A stretch of 64,000 bases of DNA from Dechloromonas sp. UBA6271 (GTDB lineage Bacteria; Pseudomonadota; Gammaproteobacteria; Burkholderiales; Rhodocyclaceae), in the NCBI GenBank assembly GCA_002440665.1, contig DJUX01000042.1:1-64000 (forward strand), given 5' to 3'. The notes beneath the pieces are model-generated. The model saw only the letters and a list, made by a program, of their open reading frames with translations, did not search any database and was not told the origin of the DNA. This document shows, piece by piece, positions 8,630 to 16,437 of the stretch. Both the position numbers and the translations under genes were made by a program. How positions within the stretch are numbered: position 1 is the stretch's first letter; each line of letters opens with the position of its first letter.

Positions 8630-11190
8630 AGCGCCAGCCGCCCAACGCACGGAAGCAGTCGGGCATCGCGCTGATCATGTTTCTCGTCGCGCTGATTCTT
8701 GGTGGCGGCTACGCCTTCTACCGTAGTGCCAATATTGGATTCGGCTCCAGCCAGAGGGATGCCAAGGTATATGCAGCACTAGCTCGCGCCAAGGAGGCGC
8801 TGATCGCACGGGCCGTCACTGATGCCAATCGCCCTGGCAGCCTGCCATGCCCTGATACCATCGGCGACGGCAAGGCCGCCATGTTCACACTGACGCAATG
8901 TCCGAGCTATGTCGGCTGGCTACCTTGGGTCACACTGGACCTGCCCGAACTCACCGACGATACCGGAACCCGGCTCTGGTATGCGCTGTCACCCACCCTG
9001 CGCGACGATGACAGCGCACAACCGATCAATAGCGACACCCCCGCCGCGCTGCGAATCGACGGCGGCGGCGAAATTGCCGCCATCATCATTGCCCCGCGCG
9101 GCGCGCTAAGCGGACAGACGCGCCCCTCGAACAATGCCGCCGACTATCTTGAGGGCGACAACGCCAACGGCGATGCCAATTATGTCAGCGGCCCTGCCAG
9201 CAATTCTTTCAACGATGTCGTAGCAATCATCACCCGTCAGGAATTGATGGCTGCTGTCGAAAAGCGTGTCGCCAACGAGGTCAAGGCCTGCCTGGAAGCG
9301 CACGCCGCTAGCACCTTGGAAAACCCGGCTCAAACCTATCCATGGCCGGCACCGCTGGCGAACAGCACCTTCAAGGGAACTGCCCAAAGCCTGTTCGGCA
9401 TGATTCCCGCCACCCAGCCAGGGGGAAATCCGGATATAGACCTCAAGCAATCGATAAACAGCCTGAATTCTGCACAAAATTCACTGTCGACCGCCTGGGC
9501 AAATAACGACCTCGCTACCGCTCAGCAGGCCCTCACCACTATCAACGAAATTGCCGCTAACGCGCGAGCGCAATTCGACCGCCTGTTCATCGTCGCAGAA
9601 GCCCTCTACCAGAGCGCAACCGCGGCTGATACCATATTCAGCCAGCTTGGGAGCACACCGGACAGTAGCGCCATAGCTGCGGCACGACCTTCACTCGCTG
9701 CATTTCAGGGTGCTTTGTCCGACAGCGGAATCGATCCGTTTCTCGCGGAACTCACCGATCAAAATCAAACGCTCGCCCAAAAGATCAACGACGCCGCTAC
9801 CGCGCCGTCGAACACCACCTTTGGAGCGCTCCAGACCCAAATCAATAACATTTTCCGTAGAAAAATTTACGCTTACAGCACCACGCCAAACCCTGATATT
9901 TCGCAGACAATCAGTGCGGCCAACGTGATCGCCATCGATGCCATCAGCAAAGCTGCCGTTGCAAAAAACCTGGCCGACTACACCACCGGACCAAACATTA
10001 CGCTGGCCAACCAGGCAATCAGCAGGGCCAATGACCTGCTCAACGCCAATACAACCATTTACAACACGACCCTTGCCACTCGGGTCAACGTTGACGCCAG
10101 TGAAATCCGCTATCTGGTGCAACGCCTGGGGACATTGCTGACCGCCTATTCAGCCGCCCCGGATACTGACACCCTGAACACGCTTGCCTCGGCTCTGGAT
10201 GGCACCATTCAGTCAGTCACCGCAATATCGACCGGAACGACCACCGTACTCGCCGCAAAAGTTGCCGCCGTTGGCGCGCTTAGTGCAACACTTCCAGCAA
10301 ATCCCAATACGGTCATCTCCCTGACGGGCGTCGCAATCACCCGCACGGATGCACTCGCGACAGCCATCGAAAATAACGGTGACAATGTCTTGCTCGAAAC
10401 ACTCAAAATCGCCGATTCAAAACTCGCGCTGGCCATCACAGGAGCCCTGGACGCAGCGACCCTGAAAGACACCATTGATCGCATCGACTACTGGGCAACG
10501 CAGACCGCGACCTACGCCAACGATATCGCTCGCAAAGCCCGGAAACGGGTGAACATCCCAACGACGAACGACAGCAGCACCTCGGCGTACACGAGAGCCG
10601 GGCAACTCCTCGCCAGCCTGGATGGCTCTACCGGGTCTATCGCGCTGCTGAATGACTACATCCAGACCCCAAGCGATACTGCAAAGGCAACTGCGGCACA
10701 AGCTGCCGTCAATGCAACTCAGACAGCGTTGAGCAACACCATCAGCAGCGCATCAACGCTTGAAACGATCCTGGAAAGCGGAACCGCCCAGGCAGCCACC
10801 GAGACACGCTGGTACGGCAATGCCTGCGCCTTCCTGAGGCCAGCGAGCGGAACCCCTTCCTGGTGGGCAGCCAACAAATGGGCCAGTACCACTTTCTACC
10901 AGATCAGCGACCGCGTGCGTCCGGCCGTCGGCAAACTTACCGTCAACGGGAGTGGCACGTATCGCGTGGTGGTCATCAGCGCGGGGAAGGCATTGACCGG
11001 TCAAGATTCAGCACGCAACACGCGAAAAACCACTCACTTCCTGGAGGGCATCAACGCCGATACCAACGCCCCCACCACCCCGGGCGCCCCCAGCATTCCC
11101 GGCGCCCGCGACGGAAATGCGCAAAATCCACCAACCGCATTTTCAAGCGAGCCGGTGTCGGCTATATTCAACGACCGCTTGGCCTATTGA
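8626..11190 (+). CDS. Giant prepilin-like protein (GspK/PilX-type N-terminus) with low-complexity insertion
   Basis: An 854-residue protein with a prepilin-like start: basic leader, then QSG followed by the hydrophobic stretch IALIMFLVALILGG. The residue at position +5 after the presumed G13/I14 cleavage is Met, not Glu, as in GspK/PilX tip pseudopilins. A globular N-terminal part (to about 265) contains LPCP (73-76) and PWVTLDLPE (100-108), echoed in the next gene. Residues about 268-725 are an Ala/Thr/Ser/Asn-rich, helix-prone, low-complexity insertion in DNA of visibly lower GC. A Cys- and Trp-containing C-terminal part (about 726-854) then resumes. GspK proteins are usually 300-400 residues, so this one is about twice as long. 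ATGA overlap upstream, TTGA overlap downstream. Confidence 0.75.
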   Translation: MKRQPPNARKQSGIALIMFLVALILGGGYAFYRSANIGFGSSQRDAKVYAALARAKEALIARAVTDANRPGSLPCPDTIGDGKAAMFTLTQCPSYVGWLPWVTLDLPELTDDTGTRLWYALSPTLRDDDSAQPINSDTPAALRIDGGGEIAAIIIAPRGALSGQTRPSNNAADYLEGDNANGDANYVSGPASNSFNDVVAIITRQELMAAVEKRVANEVKACLEAHAASTLENPAQTYPWPAPLANSTFKGTAQSLFGMIPATQPGGNPDIDLKQSINSLNSAQNSLSTAWANNDLATAQQALTTINEIAANARAQFDRLFIVAEALYQSATAADTIFSQLGSTPDSSAIAAARPSLAAFQGALSDSGIDPFLAELTDQNQTLAQKINDAATAPSNTTFGALQTQINNIFRRKIYAYSTTPNPDISQTISAANVIAIDAISKAAVAKNLADYTTGPNITLANQAISRANDLLNANTTIYNTTLATRVNVDASEIRYLVQRLGTLLTAYSAAPDTDTLNTLASALDGTIQSVTAISTGTTTVLAAKVAAVGALSATLPANPNTVISLTGVAITRTDALATAIENNGDNVLLETLKIADSKLALAITGALDAATLKDTIDRIDYWATQTATYANDIARKARKRVNIPTTNDSSTSAYTRAGQLLASLDGSTGSIALLNDYIQTPSDTAKATAAQAAVNATQTALSNTISSASTLETILESGTAQAATETRWYGNACAFLRPASGTPSWWAANKWASTTFYQISDRVRPAVGKLTVNGSGTYRVVVISAGKALTGQDSARNTRKTTHFLEGINADTNAPTTPGAPSIPGARDGNAQNPPTAFSSEPVSAIFNDRLAY

Positions 11191-11918
11191 ACCGGAATCT
11201 GGACTTGATCCTCATCTCAAACTCCCACTCCACTCGAGGCTTCACGCTGGTCGAACTGGCCATCGTGCTGGTGATCGTTGCCCTGTTGACCGGCGGCCTG
11301 ATGATGGGCATTACCGCCCAGCGCAATGCGGCCGAAAATAGCGATGCCCAGCGCCAACTGGACAACATCCGCGAGGCGCTACTTGGCTATGCCATGGCCA
11401 AAGGCAACTTGCCGTGCCCTGCAAATCCTGCGCTAACCAGTTCAGACTTCGCTGTCGGCACCGAAGACAGACCGACACCGCCGCCAAGCTCGCCCTGCAA
11501 CAGAATGTACGGGGTAATTCCGTGGGTGACACTTGGGTTACCTGAAACCGATCCATGGGGCCGACGTTTCACCTACTTCGCGAGCAGCAGCTTCAGCGCC
11601 CCGGTACTCCCCGGCGCGCTGGCAAGCTTCACGCTCGCCACGCTTGGCAATGCCAACATCAAGGATAGCGCCAGCAACAGCGCCAACATTGCGTCCAATA
11701 TTCCGGCAGTTGTCGTCAGTCATGGCAGCAGTGGCGCGGGTGCCTGGCAGCCCAATGGCACGCAATTGCCGGGCGCCACGGGAGATGAACTGGAAAATGC
11801 GAATTCGACACTGACTTTTGTTTCCCGCACGCCGGACAACAACTTCGATGATCTGGTAACCTGGATCGTTCCCAGCATCCTAATGTCGAAGATGGTGGCA
11901 GCCGGGCGGCTGCCGTAA
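11187..11918 (+). CDS. Type IV prepilin/pseudopilin with GFTLVE leader
   Basis: A 243-residue prepilin. The cleavage motif RGFTLVELAIVLVIVALL has Gly18, then Phe at +1 and Glu at +5, the classical substrate of a prepilin peptidase, none of which is encoded in this window. I place the start at TTG 11187, because it overlaps the previous stop (TTGA) as at the other junctions of this operon. TTG 11205 is an alternative giving a 12-residue leader. The mature part carries LPCP (75-78), GVIPWVTLGLPETD and a glycine-rich end, sharing its motif order with the giant prepilin upstream. It is the last gene of the operon and faces gpsA with only eight bases between stops. Major or minor pilin status cannot be told. 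Confidence 0.82.
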   Translation: MNRNLDLILISNSHSTRGFTLVELAIVLVIVALLTGGLMMGITAQRNAAENSDAQRQLDNIREALLGYAMAKGNLPCPANPALTSSDFAVGTEDRPTPPPSSPCNRMYGVIPWVTLGLPETDPWGRRFTYFASSSFSAPVLPGALASFTLATLGNANIKDSASNSANIASNIPAVVVSHGSSGAGAWQPNGTQLPGATGDELENANSTLTFVSRTPDNNFDDLVTWIVPSILMSKMVAAGRLP

Positions 11919-11926
11919 CGGAAAGG

Positions 11927-12916
11927 CTAGGCCGCCTCTTCCTTCGGATCGCGTGCCATCAGCAGTTCGAGCGCCTGGCCGGCGTTGACCCTGCCGTCCA
12001 ATACCGCTGCGACGGCGGCGGAAATCGGCATGTCGACACCGAGTTCAGTAGCCAGACGATCCACTTCGCGCGCCGTGTAAACACCCTCGGCGACATGCCC
12101 CAGTTCTTCGAGAATCTGCGGCAGCGACTTGTTTTCGGCCAGCGCCAGCCCGACGCGGCGGTTGCGCGAGAGATCGCCGGTGCAGGTCAGGATCAGGTCG
12201 CCCATGCCGGCCAGCCCCATGAAGGTATCGCGGTGGGCGCCGAGGGCCTGCCCGAGGCGGGCGATTTCAGCCAGGCCGCGCGTCATCAGCGCCGCGCGCG
12301 AGTTGAGCCCGAGGCCCAGTCCGTCGCAGACGCCGGTGGCGATGGCCAGCACGTTCTTGACCGCGCCGCCGACTTCGACACCGACCAGATCATCGTTGGC
12401 GTAGATGCGCAAACGCCGGGAATGCAATTGCCGGGCCGTGGCGCGGGCAAACTGCGGATCGTTGGCGGCCAGCGCGACGGCGGTCGGCTGCCCGGCGGCG
12501 ACTTCCTCGGCGAAGCTGGGGCCGGACAAGGCGCCACAGACCGCCTGCGTTCCCAGCACCTCGGCCACTACCTGGTGCGGCAGCTTGCCGCTGCCGGCCT
12601 CGAAGCCCTTGCACACCCACAAAAGCGGAAGCGTGCAGCCCACTTCCTTGAGCCGTTCGGCGGTCGGCCGCAGTCCGGCGATCGGTGTCGCCACGATCAG
12701 CAGTTCCGCCCCCGTCACGGCAGCCGCAAAATCGGTCACCACGCCTACCGTTTCGGGAAGTTTGTAACCAGGGAAGAAGCGGGTGTTTTCTCGTGTTTTC
12801 AGCAGGTCGACCGCAACATCCTCTTCGCGCGACCATAGCGTTACTTCATGCTTGCCGGCAAAGGCGATCGCCAGCGCAGTACCCCACGCCCCGGCGCCAA
12901 GCAAGGTGATTTTCAT
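11927..12916 (-). CDS. gpsA: Glycerol-3-phosphate dehydrogenase [NAD(P)+] GpsA
   Basis: Reduces dihydroxyacetone phosphate to sn-glycerol 3-phosphate for phospholipid synthesis; cytoplasmic. The 329-residue protein opens with the Rossmann motif GAGAWGTALA. It carries the conserved catalytic-lysine segments around WVCKGFE and GAVKNVLAIATG, and the C-terminal helical domain with AEGVYTAREV. The ATG at 12916 overlaps the stop of the upstream SH3-protein gene, and begins exactly at the family start MKITLLGAG. It ends the secB-grxC run, a common betaproteobacterial arrangement. Confidence 0.96.
   Translation of the reverse strand: MKITLLGAGAWGTALAIAFAGKHEVTLWSREEDVAVDLLKTRENTRFFPGYKLPETVGVVTDFAAAVTGAELLIVATPIAGLRPTAERLKEVGCTLPLLWVCKGFEAGSGKLPHQVVAEVLGTQAVCGALSGPSFAEEVAAGQPTAVALAANDPQFARATARQLHSRRLRIYANDDLVGVEVGGAVKNVLAIATGVCDGLGLGLNSRAALMTRGLAEIARLGQALGAHRDTFMGLAGMGDLILTCTGDLSRNRRVGLALAENKSLPQILEELGHVAEGVYTAREVDRLATELGVDMPISAAVAAVLDGRVNAGQALELLMARDPKEEAA
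12805..12816 (+). repeat. Copy of dispersed palindromic word (12 of 16)
   Basis: GGTCGACCGCAA, twelve contiguous bases of the 16-base palindrome TTGCGGTCGACCGCAA, within gpsA. Confidence 0.5.
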
Positions 12917-13353
12917 AGACCCCAGACCTGCGTCGAGCGCACGAAACCGGTAGCGCCATCGCGGTGGCGGACCTTGGCCCAGCCAGGGGCGGCCGGCTCC
13001 AGAAACTCGACGACGACCCATTTGTCGAGTGCTGCGACGACAGGTGAATCGGCCTTGTCGGCCTCGCGGATTTCGGCGCGCGATGCCGTCACTACCAGCG
13101 TGCGGCGCTCGCCGAGATTGCGCGCCTCGACCCAAGCCAGCGTTCCTTCGGCGTCGCGCACCTTGACCCAGCCTTCGAGGCGTACCACTGCCTCGACCGG
13201 CGTCTGCGCCTTGATCAGATAGAGCTTCTTGCCCTTCTGTGACGGCGAGTCATAAAGGATCGCCGCCGGCACCTCGACCGAACGATAATCAATGGCCAGC
13301 GCCGCAGATATAGCGCTGATCAGGGTGAGGGCAACAACGGCACGACGCCACAT
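12913..13353 (-). CDS. Secreted SH3-domain protein
   Basis: A 146-residue exported protein: signal peptide (MWRRAVVALTLISAISAALA), then two SH3b-like modules, about 25-80 (with VRLEGWVKVRD) and 88-146 (with LEPAAPGWAKVRHRDGATG). Such bacterial SH3 proteins usually sit in the periplasm and bind peptidoglycan. The ATG at 13353 has AAGG at suitable spacing and is preferred to a TTG two codons upstream. It lies nine bases after secB and overlaps gpsA by four bases. No catalytic residues are visible; the precise role is unknown. Confidence 0.85.
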   Translation of the reverse strand: MWRRAVVALTLISAISAALAIDYRSVEVPAAILYDSPSQKGKKLYLIKAQTPVEAVVRLEGWVKVRDAEGTLAWVEARNLGERRTLVVTASRAEIREADKADSPVVAALDKWVVVEFLEPAAPGWAKVRHRDGATGFVRSTQVWGL

Positions 13354-13362
13354 GACCAAGCC

Positions 13363-13821
13363 TTACTGGATGGAAATTTCGGTCGGGGCCGGCGCCTGTT
13401 CCTGCAGGCGCTGCATGTACATGGCCTCGAAATTGACCGGCTGCAGCACGATGGGCGAAAAACCGGCACGGGTCACGGCATCGGAAACCGTTTCGCGGGC
13501 GAACGGGAAGAGAATGTTCGGGCAGGCCACAGCAATCAGCGGCTCGACCTGTTCGTTCGGCACGTTCATGATGCGGAAGATACCGGCTTGGCCGACTTCA
13601 ACCAGGAAAACCGTCTTCTCTTCCAGCTTGGCCGTCACCGTAACGGTAAGCACCACTTCGTAGACGCCGTCGCCGAGGCCATTGCCGCTCGTGCCGAGCT
13701 GAATTTCGACCTGAGGCGCTTCGCGTTCGAGGTAGATTTGCGGCGCATTGGGCACCTCGACCGAGAGATCCTTGACGTAAAGTTTTTCGATGCCGAAGAC
13801 GGGCTGTTCGTTTTGTTCCAT
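13363..13821 (-). CDS. secB: Protein-export chaperone SecB
   Basis: Homotetrameric cytosolic chaperone that holds preproteins unfolded for SecA. The 152-residue length and family segments (IYVKDLS-like LYVKDLSVEVPNAP near the start, CPNILFPFARE, and GFSPIVLQPVNFEAMY) identify it. It follows grxC by 28 bases and precedes the SH3 gene, so probably belongs to a shared transcript with the redox genes upstream. Confidence 0.97.
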   Translation of the reverse strand: MEQNEQPVFGIEKLYVKDLSVEVPNAPQIYLEREAPQVEIQLGTSGNGLGDGVYEVVLTVTVTAKLEEKTVFLVEVGQAGIFRIMNVPNEQVEPLIAVACPNILFPFARETVSDAVTRAGFSPIVLQPVNFEAMYMQRLQEQAPAPTEISIQ

Positions 13822-13849
13822 GTTTCTCTTTCAGTTGATTAATCAGTAT

Positions 13850-14116
13850 TCAGGCACCAGCGGCGAGCAAGGGCTCGAGTTCGCCGGCGGCATCGAGGGC
13901 GATCAGATCGTCGCAACCACCGACGTGAGTATCGCCAATGTAGATTTGCGGCACCGTACGGCGCCGGGTTTTTTCCATCATTTCGTCGCGCCGCACCGGG
14001 TCGAGGTCGATGCGAACTTCTTCGATCTCGCCCACGCCACGCGCCTTGAGCAGTTGCTTGGCACGGATGCAGTAAGGGCAGACCGCCGTGGTGTACATCA
14101 GGACACGGCCGCTCAT
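13850..14116 (-). CDS. grxC: Glutaredoxin 3
   Basis: Small GSH-dependent thiol oxidoreductase of 88 residues. The active site CPYC (in TTAVCPYCIRAK), the cis-proline region RRTVPQIYIG and the GSH-binding GGCDDL are all present. Overlaps the stop of the rhodanese gene upstream and is followed by secB. Position between rhodanese and SecB is a widespread proteobacterial order. Confidence 0.96.
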   Translation of the reverse strand: MSGRVLMYTTAVCPYCIRAKQLLKARGVGEIEEVRIDLDPVRRDEMMEKTRRRTVPQIYIGDTHVGGCDDLIALDAAGELEPLLAAGA

Positions 14117-14538
14117 TTGTTGCGTGACCCCTTCTTGACCGGGTAACCGGCACCGACCCAGGCATCGACCCCGCCGGCCAGGTTATGCACCTTGGCAAAA
14201 CCGAGCTTCCCAAGTTCGCCGCAGGCCTTGCCCGAACGCATGCCGGATGCGCAACAGACGATGACCGGCTTGTCCTTGAACCTCTCGATCTCGGCGATAC
14301 GATCGGAAAGCTTGGAGAGCGGAACGTTCTTGGCTTCCGGCAGATGCCCGCCTGCGAATTCGTCGGCTTCGCGCACGTCGATCACATGCGCGTCTTCGCG
14401 ATTGATCAGCAGCGTTGCCGCGGCCGGATTGACATCGTTTGCGCCGGAGCGCATGAACATCGGCCAGAGCAGACCGAGGCCGCTGACCACGACGATGGAA
14501 ATGAGCAGAATATTCTGGTTGATGAACTCCATCGGCAC
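14113..14538 (-). CDS. Membrane-anchored rhodanese-like protein
   Basis: A 141-residue protein with an N-terminal membrane helix (about 8-28) and a single rhodanese domain. The catalytic loop is VCCASGMRSGKA with the active cysteine followed by a basic/polar loop, and VIDVREADEFAGGHLPEA is the family CH2 motif. Rhodaneses carry sulfane sulfur as a cysteine persulfide. The GTG at 14538 has GGAGG eight bases upstream and directly follows the arsR stop; the ATG two codons later is the alternative. Coupling to arsR and grxC suggests a thiol/persulfide context. Confidence 0.9.
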   Translation of the reverse strand: MPMEFINQNILLISIVVVSGLGLLWPMFMRSGANDVNPAAATLLINREDAHVIDVREADEFAGGHLPEAKNVPLSKLSDRIAEIERFKDKPVIVCCASGMRSGKACGELGKLGFAKVHNLAGGVDAWVGAGYPVKKGSRNK

Positions 14539-14859
14539 TTAGCTTTCCTCCACACCACAAAACACTTCGCGCATCATGCTGACGAGCTGCAGGGTGCGCT
14601 GATCGCCCACCCGGTAAAAAACACGATTGGCATCCTTGCGCGTGAGCAGGACGCCCTTTTCCCGCAGGATTGCGAGATGCTGGGAAATATTGCTCTGCGA
14701 GGTGCCAACGGCATCGACGATGTCCTGCACGCAGGCTTCCTGATCCCCCACCACACAGAGAATCTTCAGGCGCAATGGATGGGCGATCGCCTTGAGGGCG
14801 CGCGCTGCCACCTCGATATGCTCCTGCTTGTCGATCAGACTGAAGGAAGGCTGTTCCAA
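14539..14859 (-). CDS. ArsR/SmtB-family transcriptional regulator
   Basis: A 106-residue winged-helix repressor: AIAHPLRLKILCVVGDQEACVQDIV leads into the recognition helix TSQSNISQHLAILREKGVL and the beta-wing RKDANRVFYRV. Two cysteines (in LCVVG and EACVQ) lie where some sulfur- or redox-sensing ArsR members carry theirs, but the metal-site CxC of ArsR/SmtB is absent. The start is a TTG at 14859, supported by AGAGG seven bases upstream. As first gene of the minus-strand run it probably controls itself and the rhodanese/glutaredoxin genes. Confidence 0.9.
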   Translation of the reverse strand: MEQPSFSLIDKQEHIEVAARALKAIAHPLRLKILCVVGDQEACVQDIVDAVGTSQSNISQHLAILREKGVLLTRKDANRVFYRVGDQRTLQLVSMMREVFCGVEES

Positions 14860-14888
14860 GATAAAACCTCTTTGACGACTAATGGATC

Positions 14889-14894
14889 ATTATA
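14889..14894 (-). promoter_or_regulatory. Probable -10 box of the arsR-rhodanese-grxC-secB run
   Basis: Reading the minus strand, a perfect TATAAT lies about 30 bases before the arsR TTG, in an AT-rich stretch that contrasts with the GC-rich surroundings. No convincing -35 box is seen at 17 bases, which is compatible with regulated activity. The AT-rich flanks could hold an ArsR operator. Confidence 0.5.
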
Positions 14895-15012
14895 AAATAA
14901 CGGTTTGCGTTTCGCAGACCTTAATCAACGTCAATCGGGGTTGCGGCGCGGATAATATCGTTTATCGCCCCCGTCACAACAGGCGACCCGGACGCAAAGG
15001 CAGCAGAAAGCA

Positions 15013-16437
15013 TTGTCAAACAGGCCAGGCAACAATCAGCGGGTAGCGACCACATCGCTGACAGCGGCGATCATCGCCGCCATGCTGCTATGGCCGCTCA
15101 CCGGCAATGCCCAGACAGCGAAAAACAAGACCAAGGCAGCCCCTGCTTCCCCCGAAATCGCCGAAAAGCAGGCCGACCTCGGCGAACTGCGCAGTCGCAT
15201 CGAAGGCCTGCGCAAGGATCTCAATGCCAGCGAGGAAAGCAAGGCGGACGCCGGCGACCGGCTGCGCGAGTCGGAGCGCCAGATTTCCCGCCTCCAGCGC
15301 GAGCTGCACGATCTGGGCGAACAGCGCGGTCGACTGCAAAAACAGCTGCAAAACCTTGAACAGCAATCCAAGGAACTGACTTCGACGCTGGGCCAGCAGC
15401 AAAGCCAGCTGGAAAAGCTGCTGTACAAGCAATACCTGCGCGGCACCCCGGATTCGCTGCAACTGCTGCTCAACGGCGACGACCCGAACCAGATGGCGCG
15501 CGACCTTCACTATCTTTCGGCCATCGCGCTCACCCGCACCGAACTGATGGGTGAGATCAGTGCCACCCTAGACAAGAAGAAAGCCCTCGCCGCCGACGCC
15601 AAGGAGCGCGCAAACGAGCTCAAGGATGTCGAGGCGCAGCAGCAGGAGCGTCACGGCGACCTCCAAAAGCAGCGCGAAGACCGCAAGGCGCTCTACGCAC
15701 AAGTTTCCGACAAGGTAAACGCCCAGCGCAAGGAAATCGGCAACCTGCAACAGAATGAAAAACGGCTGACTGACCTCATCGACCGCCTGTCGAAGATTCT
15801 CGCAGCCCAGGCGGCACAGGCAGCGCAAGCCGCACGCGCGGCCGAAGCGGCCCGTGCCGCCGAAGCGGCGCGCCTCGCAGAGGCCGCCCGGCACAAGGAA
15901 AAGGAGAAAGAGCGCGAAAAGACCAGGCCGCGGCCGAGCGATGACGAAAAGGAAACGCCACGCCCGCCACCGGTCAGCGAACCCCCGCGCGCAAAACCGG
16001 TCGAAGCGGAGAACCGCTACGAACCAGCGGCCAGCGATGGCAGTTTCGCGCGCCAGAAAGGTAATCTGCGCCTGCCGGTTCGCGGCACGGTGGCCGGTCG
16101 TTTCGGCAGCCCGCGCGATGGGGGCGGCACTTGGCGCGGCCTGTTCATCAAGGCCGGCGTCGGTAGCGACGTCAAGGCCGTGGCCAATGGGCGCGTGGTG
16201 TTTGCGGAATGGATGCGCGGTTTTGGGAATCTTTTAATCGTCGACCACGGCGATTCGTATCTTTCGATTTACGGCAACAACGATTCGCTGCTCAAACAGG
16301 TCGGGCAAGCGGTCAAAGGCGGTGAAACCCTGGCCACCGTCGGCAACAGCGGGGGCAATCCGGATTCCGGTTTATACTTCGAAATCCGCCACCAAGGGCA
16401 ACCGATCGACCCGATGAAATGGGCAAGTCTGAAATGA
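15013..16437 (+). CDS. EnvC-like M23/LytM-domain murein hydrolase activator
   Basis: Periplasmic protein that activates amidases for septal peptidoglycan splitting. The TTG at 15013 gives a signal peptide ending near LTGNAQT. A long coiled coil (about 35-270; Gln/Leu/Arg-rich heptads), an Ala-rich and charged linker (about 265-340) and a C-terminal LytM domain (about 350-470) follow. The LytM zinc ligands are degenerate: RGLFIKAG replaces the HxxxD motif and LYFEIR lacks the first His of HxH, as in EnvC. It therefore probably activates rather than cleaves. Coupled by ATGA to the S41 protease gene, the usual envC-ctp pairing. Confidence 0.9.
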   Translation: MSNRPGNNQRVATTSLTAAIIAAMLLWPLTGNAQTAKNKTKAAPASPEIAEKQADLGELRSRIEGLRKDLNASEESKADAGDRLRESERQISRLQRELHDLGEQRGRLQKQLQNLEQQSKELTSTLGQQQSQLEKLLYKQYLRGTPDSLQLLLNGDDPNQMARDLHYLSAIALTRTELMGEISATLDKKKALAADAKERANELKDVEAQQQERHGDLQKQREDRKALYAQVSDKVNAQRKEIGNLQQNEKRLTDLIDRLSKILAAQAAQAAQAARAAEAARAAEAARLAEAARHKEKEKEREKTRPRPSDDEKETPRPPPVSEPPRAKPVEAENRYEPAASDGSFARQKGNLRLPVRGTVAGRFGSPRDGGGTWRGLFIKAGVGSDVKAVANGRVVFAEWMRGFGNLLIVDHGDSYLSIYGNNDSLLKQVGQAVKGGETLATVGNSGGNPDSGLYFEIRHQGQPIDPMKWASLK

